DNA of 64,000 bases. It comes from Niveibacterium sp. 24ML. Its GTDB lineage: Bacteria; Pseudomonadota; Gammaproteobacteria; Burkholderiales; Rhodocyclaceae. The stretch covers positions 124,001 through 188,000 of the forward strand of contig NZ_JAPFHA010000004.1 in the NCBI RefSeq assembly GCF_026586805.1. Reading direction: 5' to 3'. Shown piece after piece: positions 37,702-45,906 of the stretch (its first letter is position 1; each line of letters opens with the position of its first letter). The notes under the pieces were generated by a model, which saw only the letters and a list, made by a program, of their open reading frames with translations, made no database searches and had not been told where the DNA came from. The position numbers and the translations under genes were made by a program.

Positions 37702-39666
37702 ATGACTTACAACGAATCCTCCTTCCGCGTTCTCAAGGGCCTTGAGCCCGTGCGCTCGCGCCCCGGCATGTACACCCGCACCGACTCGCCGGCGCACATC
37801 ATTCAGGAGGTGATCGACAACGCCGCGGACGAAGCGCTGGCCGGTTTCGCCAAGCGCATCCACGTGGCGATGTTCCGTGACGGCTCGGTCGCGGTGACCG
37901 ACGACGGCCGCGGCATCCCGGTCGGCCTGCACCCGGTGGAAGGCGTGCCGGTGGTGGTGCTGGCCTACACGGTGCTGCACGCCGGTGGCAAGTTCGACAA
38001 GACCTCCGGCGCCTCGGCCTACGCCTTCTCGGGCGGCCTGCACGGCGTGGGCGTGGCGGTGACCACGGCGCTGTCGCTGAAGGTGGCGGTGGATGTGCGG
38101 CGCGAGGGCAAGGCCTGGCATGTGGAGTTTGCCGACGGCGGCCGCACGATCAGCGAACTGGCCGACATGGGCGCCTGCGGCAAGCAGACCGGCACCCGCG
38201 TGCATGTGTGGCCGGATCCGAAATACTTCGACGCGCCGCGCGCCTCGCTGGCCGAGATCGAGCGGCTGTTGCGCTCCAAGGCGGTGCTGTTGCCGGGCGT
38301 GACGGTGACGCTGGAAGTGGAGCAGGCCGACGGCAGCTTCGTGAAGACCGAATGGCGCTACGCCGACGGCCTGACCGGCTATCTGCGCGAGATGGCCGGC
38401 GGTGTCGACCCGCTGGTGCCGGTGTTCGCGCAAGAGAAATACGCCGGGCAGGACGAGGACTTCGCGCCCGGTGAGGGCGCGGCCTGGGCCTTTACCTGGT
38501 TCGACGGCTTCGTCGGCAGTGAAAGCTATGTGAACCTGATCCCCACGGTGAACGGCGGCACGCATGAATCCGGCCTGCGTGGCGGCGTGTTCGAGGCGGT
38601 GAAGTCCTTCGTCGAGCACCATGCGCTCTTGCCGCGCGGCGTGAAGCTGCAGCAGGACGATGTGTGCGGCAAGATGAGCTTCCTGCTCTCGGCGCGCTTG
38701 CTCGACCCGCAGTTCCAGGGCCAGGTGAAGGAAAAGCTCAACTCGCGCGAAGCGGTGAAGCTGGTGTCGACGATGGTGATGCCGCTGTTCGAAGCCTGGC
38801 TGAACCAGAACGTCGAGCAGGGCAAGGCAATCGCGGAACTGGCGATCAAGCAGGCGCAAAGCCGCCTGAAGGATGCGCAGAAGGTCGAGAAGAAGAAGAC
38901 CTCCGGCGTCGCGGTGCTGCCCGGCAAGCTCTCGGACTGCGAGAGCGAGAACATCGCCGAGAACGAGCTTTACCTTGTCGAGGGCGATTCGGCCGGGGGG
39001 TCGGCCAAGCTCGCGCGCAGTCGCGAGACGCAGGCGATCCTGCCGCTGCGCGGCAAGGTGCAGAACTCGTGGGAAATCGACCCCAACCGCCTGTTCGCAA
39101 ACAACGAGATCCACGACATCGCGGTGGCGCTGGGCGTGGACCCGCACACGCCGGAAGCACCCGAGTCGGTGCTGACCAACCTGCGTTACGGCAAGGTCAT
39201 CATCATGGCCGATGCGGATGTCGATGGCTCGCACATCCAGACCCTGCTGCTGACGCTGTTCCTGCGCCACTTTCCGGTGCTGGTGGCGCGTGGCCATGTG
39301 TGGATCGCGCTGCCGCCGCTGTATCGCGTGGATGTGCCGGCCTCGGGCAAGAAGCGCCCGGCGCGTCGGCTCTACTGCCTCGACGAGCGCGAACTGGCCG
39401 CAGTGCGCGATCGCTTGGTCAAGGAAGGCGTCAAGCCCGAGCAGCTTGAGATCGGCCGCTTCAAGGGCCTCGGCGAGATGAACCCCGAGCAGCTCAAGGA
39501 AACCGCGATGGACCCGGCCACCCGCCGTGTGCTGCCGGTCACGCTGGACGACGTGGCGCTGAGCGAAACCGAGGAATTGTTCGACCTGCTGATGGGCAAG
39601 GGCGAGGCCTCGGGCCGCCGTGCCTGGATGGAAGCCAAGGGCAACCTGGTCGAAGCCGACCTTTAA
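37702..39666 (+). CDS. parE: DNA topoisomerase IV subunit B
   Basis: A 654-aa GyrB/ParE-type ATPase subunit that, with ParC, decatenates daughter chromosomes. Motifs: VRSRPGMYT and EVIDNAADEALAG at the start, the ATP lid GGLHGVGVAVT, the transducer Lys loop, TOPRIM residues EGDSAGGSAKLARSRE and DADVDGSHIQ, and the C-terminal RFKGLGEMNPEQL. Size (about 630-660 aa) and the lack of the GyrB-specific insert support ParE. ATG 37702 is chosen; an upstream in-frame TTG at 37681 would add seven residues. Its partner parC is 7.4 kb downstream. Confidence 0.96.
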   Translation: MTYNESSFRVLKGLEPVRSRPGMYTRTDSPAHIIQEVIDNAADEALAGFAKRIHVAMFRDGSVAVTDDGRGIPVGLHPVEGVPVVVLAYTVLHAGGKFDKTSGASAYAFSGGLHGVGVAVTTALSLKVAVDVRREGKAWHVEFADGGRTISELADMGACGKQTGTRVHVWPDPKYFDAPRASLAEIERLLRSKAVLLPGVTVTLEVEQADGSFVKTEWRYADGLTGYLREMAGGVDPLVPVFAQEKYAGQDEDFAPGEGAAWAFTWFDGFVGSESYVNLIPTVNGGTHESGLRGGVFEAVKSFVEHHALLPRGVKLQQDDVCGKMSFLLSARLLDPQFQGQVKEKLNSREAVKLVSTMVMPLFEAWLNQNVEQGKAIAELAIKQAQSRLKDAQKVEKKKTSGVAVLPGKLSDCESENIAENELYLVEGDSAGGSAKLARSRETQAILPLRGKVQNSWEIDPNRLFANNEIHDIAVALGVDPHTPEAPESVLTNLRYGKVIIMADADVDGSHIQTLLLTLFLRHFPVLVARGHVWIALPPLYRVDVPASGKKRPARRLYCLDERELAAVRDRLVKEGVKPEQLEIGRFKGLGEMNPEQLKETAMDPATRRVLPVTLDDVALSETEELFDLLMGKGEASGRRAWMEAKGNLVEADL

Positions 39667-40057
39667 CGGCCGGCGGGGCGGCCGCGGGCGCGATGCCGGT
39701 GGCCGGGTGTGTGGTGCCCGCTTGCCGATAGCGCGCTGGCATGCAGTGCCGGCGTCTGCGAGCAAAACAAGCTCTGCGTTGCCCCGGTGCAGCGTGGGCT
39801 GAGTATCCTGCAGGGGGCGTGCTACACGCCGCGATCACATCCCCCGTAGTCTTCGCCCGCCACCCGGTGCGTGATGTTCGCGGGCAAGAGCCTGGGGTGG
39901 TACGCCTGCGGGTGGAGGAGACCCTGGCGTAGCGGGCCGCGCGGCTGCACGAGCGGCGCACCACGGCGCCACGGCGGCTCGATGAGCCGACCCCGCGCTC
40001 AAGGGCGTGTATTCCGGGCCGTATTCAATAAGGGTGCTTGGATTGCGGGGGCGGTTG
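39667..40057. other. Unexplained 390-bp intergenic region
   Basis: No open frame here looks like a gene. A CGGCCG/CGGCCG stem lies just after the parE stop. A middle stretch (~39855-39925) can fold with GCCCGC/GCGGGC and CACCCG/CGGGTG pairings, and GGCTC/GAGCC forms a hairpin at ~39978-39990. No known riboswitch consensus is recognised. It probably holds the promoter and a structured leader of the binding-protein/kinase pair. Confidence 0.4.
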
Positions 40058-41056
40058 ATGAGCCGGACGAACGATGTTTCAGCTATGCGGCGGCGCCTCC
40101 TGCAGGCCGCCGCAGCCCTTGCGGGCGGGCTGTTGAGCGCTTGCGAGCAGCCTGCGGCCCCTTCGGTGGCGGCACCGCCCTTGCGGATTGCAATGGATCT
40201 CTGGGCGGGCTACTACCCTTTGCTGCTGGCGCAAGAACTGGGCTACTTCAAGGCCGCCGGCCTTGAGGTGGAGGTCAGCATTCCGGAGAACACGCGGCGC
40301 TTGTTGAGCGATTTTTCCGCCGGGCGTTACGACGGCGTCTGCGTTTCAATGGGCGACATGGTGACGCTGACCCGGAGCGCGCCGGCGATCAGCATGGTGC
40401 TTGCGTCGGACGAGTCGGCTGGCGCAGACGTGCTGCTCGGGCGTGCCCCGCCCGCTTCGGCCGCGGCGCTCAAGGGCAAGCGTATCGGGACATCGCTGAC
40501 TGGTTTTGGCGAACTACTGGTGCTGCGATTCCTGGCGCGCTTCGGGCTTTCGTTCGATGACGTCAAGCTGGTCAACGCCGATGCCTCAGAGGTGCTGGCG
40601 ATGCTTGAAAAGGGCGAACTCGACTTTGGCCATACCTGGGAGCCCTACGTCAGCCAGGCCAAGGCCAAAGGCTATGCCGCGATCTTTTCGAGTGCCGACA
40701 CGCCGGGCCTGATCATTGACGGGCTGATCTTTCATCGTTCCGTGATCGAGGCGCGCACCGATGCGTTGCGGCTGCTGCTGGCAAGCTGGTTCCGCGCCCT
40801 GGCGTGGTGGAACAGCTACCCGGCCGAGGGAGACCAGCGCCTGCTGGCCCTGCTCAAAGGCAAGACCTCCGATGTCAGCCGCCGGGGCATCCGCCTGCTG
40901 GGCCTTGCGGACAACCGGGCGAAGTTCCGCCCCGGCGACACCGACGCATCGGCCTTCCACGTGGTGGACCAGTTTGTTGAACACTTCGTTGGGCGCGGGT
41001 ACCTGGTGCGCCGCCCCAAAGCCCTTGATCTGATCGACCCCCGTCTGCTGCCGTGA
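40058..41056 (+). CDS. Lipoprotein solute-binding protein (NMT1/SsuA-like)
   Basis: A 332-aa lipoprotein: signal sequence with RRRLLQAAAALAGGLLSAC, lipobox Cys at ~residue 28. The body is a type-II binding fold of the nitrate/taurine/thiamine-precursor group: RIAMDLWAGYYPLLLAQELGYFKAAGLEVEV, GRYDGVCVSMGDMVTLTR, GKRIGTSLTGFGELLVLRFL and GELDFGHTWEPYVSQA. No ABC ATPase or permease is next to it. It overlaps the downstream kinase gene by four bases (GTGA), so a co-translated ligand-sensing pair is likely. The ATG at 40058 follows a G-rich stretch; ATG 40085 would also leave a working signal. Confidence 0.82.
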   Translation: MSRTNDVSAMRRRLLQAAAALAGGLLSACEQPAAPSVAAPPLRIAMDLWAGYYPLLLAQELGYFKAAGLEVEVSIPENTRRLLSDFSAGRYDGVCVSMGDMVTLTRSAPAISMVLASDESAGADVLLGRAPPASAAALKGKRIGTSLTGFGELLVLRFLARFGLSFDDVKLVNADASEVLAMLEKGELDFGHTWEPYVSQAKAKGYAAIFSSADTPGLIIDGLIFHRSVIEARTDALRLLLASWFRALAWWNSYPAEGDQRLLALLKGKTSDVSRRGIRLLGLADNRAKFRPGDTDASAFHVVDQFVEHFVGRGYLVRRPKALDLIDPRLLP

Positions 41057-43053
41057 GAATCCGTACCCGCCTGCTGCTGACGCTGGTCGCTGTTGCGCTG
41101 GTGCCGCTTTACATCGCGGCCGCCTTCGCCTTGCGCGCCAACGAGCGGGTGCGCGTGGCGCACGAGGATCGCGCCCTGCTCGGGCGGGCCGCCGAGCTGG
41201 CGGTGGCGGTTGATACCTTCGCCGCGGCCACGCTCGAAGGCGTGCGCGCCGACGGGCAGTTGCCGGCCCTGCGCGCCTATCTGGCGGCCGATGAGCAGCA
41301 GCGCGCGCAGCGTGTGAACGAGGTGCTGGAAACGCTGCGCAACACCGTCATCAAAGACCCAATCCATACCACCTCTGCGGCGCTGCTTGACCGCGAAGGC
41401 ACCGTGCTGGTCGACACCGATCTGAGCGGGCGCGGCAAACGTGAGGCAGGCAGCCCCTGGTTCCAGCGTGCGGTGGCACAGGGCTTGCCGGTCCTCTCCG
41501 GGCCGGATTTCAGCGAGCAGGGCGCTGTGCTGTGGGCCTCTTCCCCCCTGCGCGACGGGCGGGGTGAGATCGTCGGCGTCCTGCGGCTGCGGATTTCCGC
41601 CGTGCGCCTGCAGGAATTCGTGCGCCGCGCGCAGGGCTTGCACGAATCCGGCGCGCTCTTCTCGGTGCTGTTCGATCAGGCCGGCCTGGCCGTTGCGCAT
41701 GGCTACGATGCCCGCCTGCAAGGCAAAGCGGTGTGGGCGGCCGAGGCGGACGTGGCTCGTGCAAGCGGCCTCCAGGCCGCTGTGCCGGGAGCAGTGTGGT
41801 CGACACTGCGTGCGGGCCTGAACTGGGCCGATCTGACGGGCGACCGCCGCGCCGACCGCGTGGCCGTGGTGGAGTTGCTCAACGCCCCGTGGCGGCTTGC
41901 AATGGTTGATCCGCGTGACGACTACTTTGCCGCGTACCGCCGTTCGACGCTGGTGGTGGCCCTGCTGGTGGCGCTGGTGTCGATCCTGATCGTCGGGGCG
42001 GCCTGGCTCGTGGCGGCGGGCATTGCCAAACCGATCGCGCAACTGACGGACGCGGCCCAACGCATTGGCACCGGCGCGCAGGCCGCGCTGCCCACCGGCG
42101 CAAGTGGCGAGATCGGCATGCTGGCGCGGGCGTTCGAGCAAAGCGATCAGCGGCTCAAGGAATCGCGGGCGCAGCTTGAGGCCTTCAACGCCACGCTGGA
42201 GTCCCGCGTGCAAGCGCGCACCGCCGAACTTCAGCAGGCGCTCGAACGGCTGGAACTGGCGCAGGACGAACTGGTGCGCTCAGAGAAATTCGTTGCGCTG
42301 GGTGGCCTGGTTGCTGGGATCTCGCACGAATTGAATACGCCAATCGGCAATGGCGTGACGCTGGCAAGCAGTCTGCGGGATCGCGCCCGCCAGGTGTTGC
42401 GCGACGTGGAGGCGAATCAGTTGAAGCGGTCGTCGCTGGTCGAGTACGCCGCCTTCGTCTGCGAATCGGCGGAACTGGTCGAGCGCAATCTGATGCGGGC
42501 GGAAGAGTTGGTGGCCAGCTTCAAGAAGGTGTCGGTGGACCGGGTCAGTGAAAAGCGCCGCAGCTTTGACCTGGCCGAAACGGTGCGCGACGTGCTGGCC
42601 ACGATGGGGCCGCTGCTGCGCAAGCACAAGGTGAGGCTGGAACTCGATCTGGTTGAGGGCGTGACGCTCGACAGTTACCCGGGGCCGCTCGGACAGGTGA
42701 TCAGCAACTTTGTTAACAACGCGCTGATTCACGGACTCGAGGGTCGCGAGGAGGGCTGCATACGGGTCACTGCGCGGCTGCTCGATGCCGGGCTGTGCGA
42801 GCTGTCGTGCGAAGACGACGGTGTCGGGATTTCCGCAAGTACGGTCAAGCGGATTTTCGATCCCTTCTTCACCACCAAACACGGCCGCGGCGGTAGCGGC
42901 CTGGGCCTGAGCATCGTGTACAACCTGGTGGTCGGAGTGCTCGGCGGCCGCATCGATGTGGATGGCCGGCCTGGCCTTGGCGCACGCTTTGTGATGACCA
43001 TACCCCTCGTGGCGCCGAATGGCGGGAATGCTGATCAGGCAAGGATTTCGTGA
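41053..43053 (+). CDS. Sensor histidine kinase with periplasmic sensor and HAMP
   Basis: A 666-aa kinase starting at GTG. TM at ~7-25, a periplasmic Cache-like sensor (~30-295, with VDTDLSGRGKREAGSPWFQRA), TM at ~298-320, HAMP at ~322-375, a coiled coil, then HisKA with His425 in ISHELNTPIGN, and an ATPase domain with SNFVNNALIHG (N box), DDGVGI and GGSGLGLSIVYNLV. The HELNTP H-box variety is a recognised subclass. No response regulator is near, so the output is not visible. Coupling to the binding-protein gene suggests the loaded lipoprotein is the input. Confidence 0.88.
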   Translation: MRIRTRLLLTLVAVALVPLYIAAAFALRANERVRVAHEDRALLGRAAELAVAVDTFAAATLEGVRADGQLPALRAYLAADEQQRAQRVNEVLETLRNTVIKDPIHTTSAALLDREGTVLVDTDLSGRGKREAGSPWFQRAVAQGLPVLSGPDFSEQGAVLWASSPLRDGRGEIVGVLRLRISAVRLQEFVRRAQGLHESGALFSVLFDQAGLAVAHGYDARLQGKAVWAAEADVARASGLQAAVPGAVWSTLRAGLNWADLTGDRRADRVAVVELLNAPWRLAMVDPRDDYFAAYRRSTLVVALLVALVSILIVGAAWLVAAGIAKPIAQLTDAAQRIGTGAQAALPTGASGEIGMLARAFEQSDQRLKESRAQLEAFNATLESRVQARTAELQQALERLELAQDELVRSEKFVALGGLVAGISHELNTPIGNGVTLASSLRDRARQVLRDVEANQLKRSSLVEYAAFVCESAELVERNLMRAEELVASFKKVSVDRVSEKRRSFDLAETVRDVLATMGPLLRKHKVRLELDLVEGVTLDSYPGPLGQVISNFVNNALIHGLEGREEGCIRVTARLLDAGLCELSCEDDGVGISASTVKRIFDPFFTTKHGRGGSGLGLSIVYNLVVGVLGGRIDVDGRPGLGARFVMTIPLVAPNGGNADQARIS

Positions 43054-43194
43054 CGACTTTGCGCATTCATTACGGATTTTTGATGCAGCGCACAAGTCAA
43101 ATTGAATATCCGCCTGATGTCATAAAAATCTTCTAGAACCGATCCCGCGAAAACCGCAGTTTTCGATAAGCCGGCAGCTCGGGGCACGGCACAC

Positions 43195-43241
43195 TGCGAC
43201 GCCAGCAAGCAACACGGCTCCTGTTGCTTGCTGGCGTCGCA
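43195..43241. promoter_or_regulatory. 20-bp perfect hairpin upstream of the first CBM21 gene
   Basis: Bases 43195-43214 and 43222-43241 are exact reverse complements with a seven-base loop (CGGCTCC). The right arm is followed by AGACG rather than T residues, so it is not a typical intrinsic terminator. It lies 38 bases before the ATG of the CBM21 gene and could be an mRNA-stabilising or regulatory hairpin, or a terminator of the kinase gene lacking a U-tract. Confidence 0.75.
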
Positions 43242-43279
43242 AGACGTGTATCCCCCAACGAGTGAGCAAGAGGTGAACC

Positions 43280-44068
43280 ATGAAAAAACTGCTAATCGTT
43301 CTGGCCGCATTCCTGCTGGCCGCCAACGCTCACGCTGCTGACGAGATCAAGTTGCTGCGTTCGCAAAGCACGGTGTCGTCGAAGTACGGCGTGAGCAGCC
43401 AAAGCATCCGGTTCGAGGTGATCGTCAAGAACATCGCGTACGCCAAACAGGTGTATGTGCACCTGAAGAAGCCCGACGGCAGCTGGATTGATACGCCCCT
43501 GTCGTTCATGCGTGCCGCTGATGCGGGCCGTGAAGTGTGGGCAGGCAGCTATACCGATGTGAACGAGACCAACACCGGCCCGAGCTTCAAGACCTTCGAC
43601 CTGGAATTCGCGCTGCGCTACAAGGTCAATGGCGTGGAGTACTGGGACAACAACGGTGGCAACAACTACAAGCAGGCACGTGACAGCGGCAGCATGCTCT
43701 TCGGCACCAATGTGCTGGCCCGCGTGAATGACTTGAACAACCCGGCCTGGATCTACGGCGGCCTGTTCTACGGCAGCGTGACCTTGCAGAACCTGGCGGC
43801 GAACAAGCAGGTCAAGGTGGTCTACTCGACCGATGGCTGGCAGACCAGCAAGACCGCCTGGGCGAGTTTCAGCCCGACCTTCTGGTTTGGCGGCTACAGC
43901 AGTGCGGCCAACCCCAACCAGTACGGCGCCGAAGAGTGGAACTTCCAGCTCGACGTTGGTACGACCGCAAGCAAGGTGGAATACGCGATCGGCTACATCG
44001 TCAATGGCACCACCTACTGGGACAACAACTTCGGCCGCAACTACCTGCAGCCGCTCAAGCAGAACTGA
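43280..44068 (+). CDS. Secreted tandem CBM21 (starch/glycogen-binding) protein A
   Basis: A 262-aa secreted protein: signal peptide (LIVLAAFLLAANAHA, cleavage ~residue 20) followed by two CBM21-like repeats with no catalytic domain. Repeat 1 (~22-140) has VKNIAYAKQVYVHLKKPDGSW, LEFALRYKVNGVEYWDNNGGNNYK; repeat 2 (~150-260) has LAANKQVKVVYSTDGWQTSKTAW and YAIGYIVNGTTYWDNNFGRNY. The YWDNN-G-NY ending and the Trp of DGSW/DGWQ are the ligand-site hallmarks of CBM21, which binds alpha-glucans. CBM21 is best known in fungal glucoamylases and animal PP1 glycogen-targeting subunits. GAGGTG precedes the ATG. A paralogue follows 152 bp downstream. Confidence 0.85.
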   Translation: MKKLLIVLAAFLLAANAHAADEIKLLRSQSTVSSKYGVSSQSIRFEVIVKNIAYAKQVYVHLKKPDGSWIDTPLSFMRAADAGREVWAGSYTDVNETNTGPSFKTFDLEFALRYKVNGVEYWDNNGGNNYKQARDSGSMLFGTNVLARVNDLNNPAWIYGGLFYGSVTLQNLAANKQVKVVYSTDGWQTSKTAWASFSPTFWFGGYSSAANPNQYGAEEWNFQLDVGTTASKVEYAIGYIVNGTTYWDNNFGRNYLQPLKQN

Positions 44069-44085
44069 GCCTCGCCTGATGGTTT

Positions 44086-44112
44086 GACGCCGTTGCCGTG
44101 CGCGACGGCGTC
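44086..44112 (+). promoter_or_regulatory. Stem-loop between the two CBM21 genes
   Basis: GACGCCGT (44086-44093) and ACGGCGTC (44105-44112) pair around an 11-base loop. No T-run follows, so it may be an attenuator or a processing or stability element. Confidence 0.45.
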
Positions 44113-44220
44113 GTCTGCCCCCTGCGGCGGGCCTGGCCCGCCACCGTTTAGCACGCATCGTTCCGCCGTGTCGCAGCGCTTCGCGAGGCGTCGCTACGTG
44201 CGCAAGAAGGAGTTGATCTC

Positions 44221-45003
44221 ATGAGACGAATCATCCTTGCCCTGCTGTTGCTGGTTTCCGCGGGTATCGCATCGGCTGCCGACGAAGTGCGCCTGCTGCG
44301 TTCGCAGAGCACCGTGTCCGCCTACTATCAGGTTGGCTTGCAGTCGGTCCGCTTCGAGGCACTGGTCAAGAACATGGCGTACGCCAAAGAGGTTTACGTT
44401 CACCTGAAGAAGCCGGATGGCAGCTGGATCGACGTGCCGCTTGCCTACAGCCGCCCGGCGGATAACGGCCGCGAAGTCTGGGCTGCGAACTATCAAGACA
44501 GCACGGAGACCGGGCCCATCTATCAGAGCTGGGATCTGGAATTTGCGCTGCGCTACAAGGTCAACGGTCAGGAATACTGGGACAACAATGGCGGCGCGAA
44601 CTACAAGCAGGCCAAGGATTCGGGCAGCCTGATGCCGCAAGCACCGGTGCTCGCACGCTACGTCGATACCGGCAACCCGGTCGTGGTGTATGGCAACCGG
44701 TACTACGGCAGCGTCAGCGTGAAGACCCTCGGCGCCAACCGTCAGGCCGAGATCCGCTACACCACCGATGGCTGGAAGACCAGCAAGACCGCCTGGGCGG
44801 TGTGGAACGGCGATTTCTGGCGCAGCTACTACAGCAGTGCGACCAACCCGAACCAATACGGCGTCGAAGAGTTGGCGTTCGGCCTGCAACTGGCGCCCGG
44901 CGCCACCCGGATCGAGTATGCCGTCGGCTACACCGTCGATGGAAAAACGTACTGGGACAACAACTACGGCCGCAATTACAGCGTCGCGGTACAGCAAAAC
45001 TGA
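44221..45003 (+). CDS. Secreted tandem CBM21 (starch/glycogen-binding) protein B
   Basis: A 260-aa paralogue of the preceding gene, with a signal peptide (ILALLLLVSAGIASA, cleavage near residue 20) and two CBM21 repeats: VKNMAYAKEVYVHLKKPDGSW and LEFALRYKVNGQEYWDNNGGANYK, then IRYTTDGWKTSKTAW and YAVGYTVDGKTYWDNNYGRNY. The N-terminal RLLRSQSTVSA segment is shared with protein A. No enzyme domain. AGGAG lies seven bases before the ATG. A strong terminator follows, so A and B probably form one transcription unit. It may coat or retain external alpha-glucan (inference). Confidence 0.85.
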   Translation: MRRIILALLLLVSAGIASAADEVRLLRSQSTVSAYYQVGLQSVRFEALVKNMAYAKEVYVHLKKPDGSWIDVPLAYSRPADNGREVWAANYQDSTETGPIYQSWDLEFALRYKVNGQEYWDNNGGANYKQAKDSGSLMPQAPVLARYVDTGNPVVVYGNRYYGSVSVKTLGANRQAEIRYTTDGWKTSKTAWAVWNGDFWRSYYSSATNPNQYGVEELAFGLQLAPGATRIEYAVGYTVDGKTYWDNNYGRNYSVAVQQN

Positions 45004-45030
45004 TAACCGTTTTTGTCTGTGTTGCGAACA

Positions 45031-45058
45031 AAAACGCCCCGAAAACGGGGCGTTTTTT
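45031..45058. terminator. Bidirectional rho-independent terminator
   Basis: AAAACGCCCC, loop GAAAA, GGGGCG then TTTTTT. It ends the CBM21 unit on the + strand; the A-run on its left gives a U-run for the convergent TerC gene. Confidence 0.9.
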
Positions 45059-45087
45059 CTTGGCAGGCGGAGCGTGAAATTTATTCC

Positions 45088-45837
45088 TCAGTCCGGCAGA
45101 TCCTTGCGCAGCTGAACCGGCTCACTGATGCGCTTGCGCAGGCGGATGTTGATCATTTCCACGCACACCGAGAAGGCCATAGAGAAGTAGATGTAGCCCT
45201 TGGGCACATGGGTGCCGAAGCCTTCCGCGATCAGCGTGACGCCCACCAGCACGAGGAAGGACAGCGCGAGCATCTTCACCGTCGGGTGGCGGTCGACGAA
45301 CTCGCCGATCGGGCGTGCGGCGAACATCATCACGCCCACCGACACCATGATCGCGGTGACCATGATCGACAGATTGCTCACCAGCCCGACTGCGGTGATC
45401 ACCGAGTCGAGCGAAAAGACGATATCGATGATCGCGATCTGCACTAGCACCGACGCGAAGGCTGCCTTCGCGGCGCTGGCCGCATGGACTTCATCCGCGC
45501 CTTCAAGTGCGTTGTGGATCTCGTGCACGCTCTTCCACAGCAGGAACAAGCCGCCGCCGATCAGGATCAGATCGCGCCCGGTAACGCCGCGCTCCAGGAA
45601 GGGCGCGACGAAGAGCGGTTCCTTCAGCTGCATCAGCCAGGCCAGCGATGCGAGCAGGGCAATCCGCGTGCCCATCGCCAGCAGCAGGCCGAGCCGGCGC
45701 GCGAGGTTGCGTTGTGATTCGGGCAGGCGGCCGACCAGAATCGAGATGAAGATGATGTTGTCTACACCCAGAACGATCTCAAGCGCGGTCAGCGTTGCGA
45801 GCGCAACCCAGGCATTCGGATCAGCCAGCCATTCCAT
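45088..45837 (-). CDS. TerC family membrane protein
   Basis: A 249-aa multi-spanning inner-membrane protein. The TerC signature is present: ALEIVLGVDNIIFISILVGRLP near the start and IVFSLDSVITAVGLV in the middle; the two Asp residues are in the membrane and are thought to bind metal. Members export Mn2+ or other metals or give tellurite resistance. This length and the C-terminal MINIRLRKR fit the YgdQ/YoaE-type short TerC group. No tellurite genes are adjacent. Confidence 0.9.
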   Translation of the reverse strand: MEWLADPNAWVALATLTALEIVLGVDNIIFISILVGRLPESQRNLARRLGLLLAMGTRIALLASLAWLMQLKEPLFVAPFLERGVTGRDLILIGGGLFLLWKSVHEIHNALEGADEVHAASAAKAAFASVLVQIAIIDIVFSLDSVITAVGLVSNLSIMVTAIMVSVGVMMFAARPIGEFVDRHPTVKMLALSFLVLVGVTLIAEGFGTHVPKGYIYFSMAFSVCVEMINIRLRKRISEPVQLRKDLPD

Positions 45838-45871
45838 GTTCGAGCCTTGAAGAAAGCAAAGCGCGGATTAT

Positions 45872-45893
45872 CCCCGTGCCTTCGGGCACGGGG
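45872..45893. terminator. cUUCGg-capped hairpin between DUF3616 and terC
   Basis: CCCCGTGCC, tetraloop TTCG, GGCACGGGG: a nine-bp stem closed by C-UUCG-G, an exceptionally stable loop. It is downstream of the DUF3616 gene and upstream of terC on the - strand. Without a clear U-run on that strand it may be a weak terminator or a 3'-end stabiliser. Confidence 0.5.
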
Positions 45894-45906
45894 AAGCGCG
45901 GGGCGG

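Noticed and set aside
37075-39765. An 896-codon open frame antisense to the GNAT and parE genes
   Set aside because: It mirrors parE codon structure in a GC-rich genome, has no domain pattern and lacks an SD. parE is certain on the other strand.
39855-39990. Possible known riboswitch (cobalamin, TPP or Moco) upstream of the binding-protein gene
   Set aside because: None of the conserved core sequences of these riboswitches could be found.
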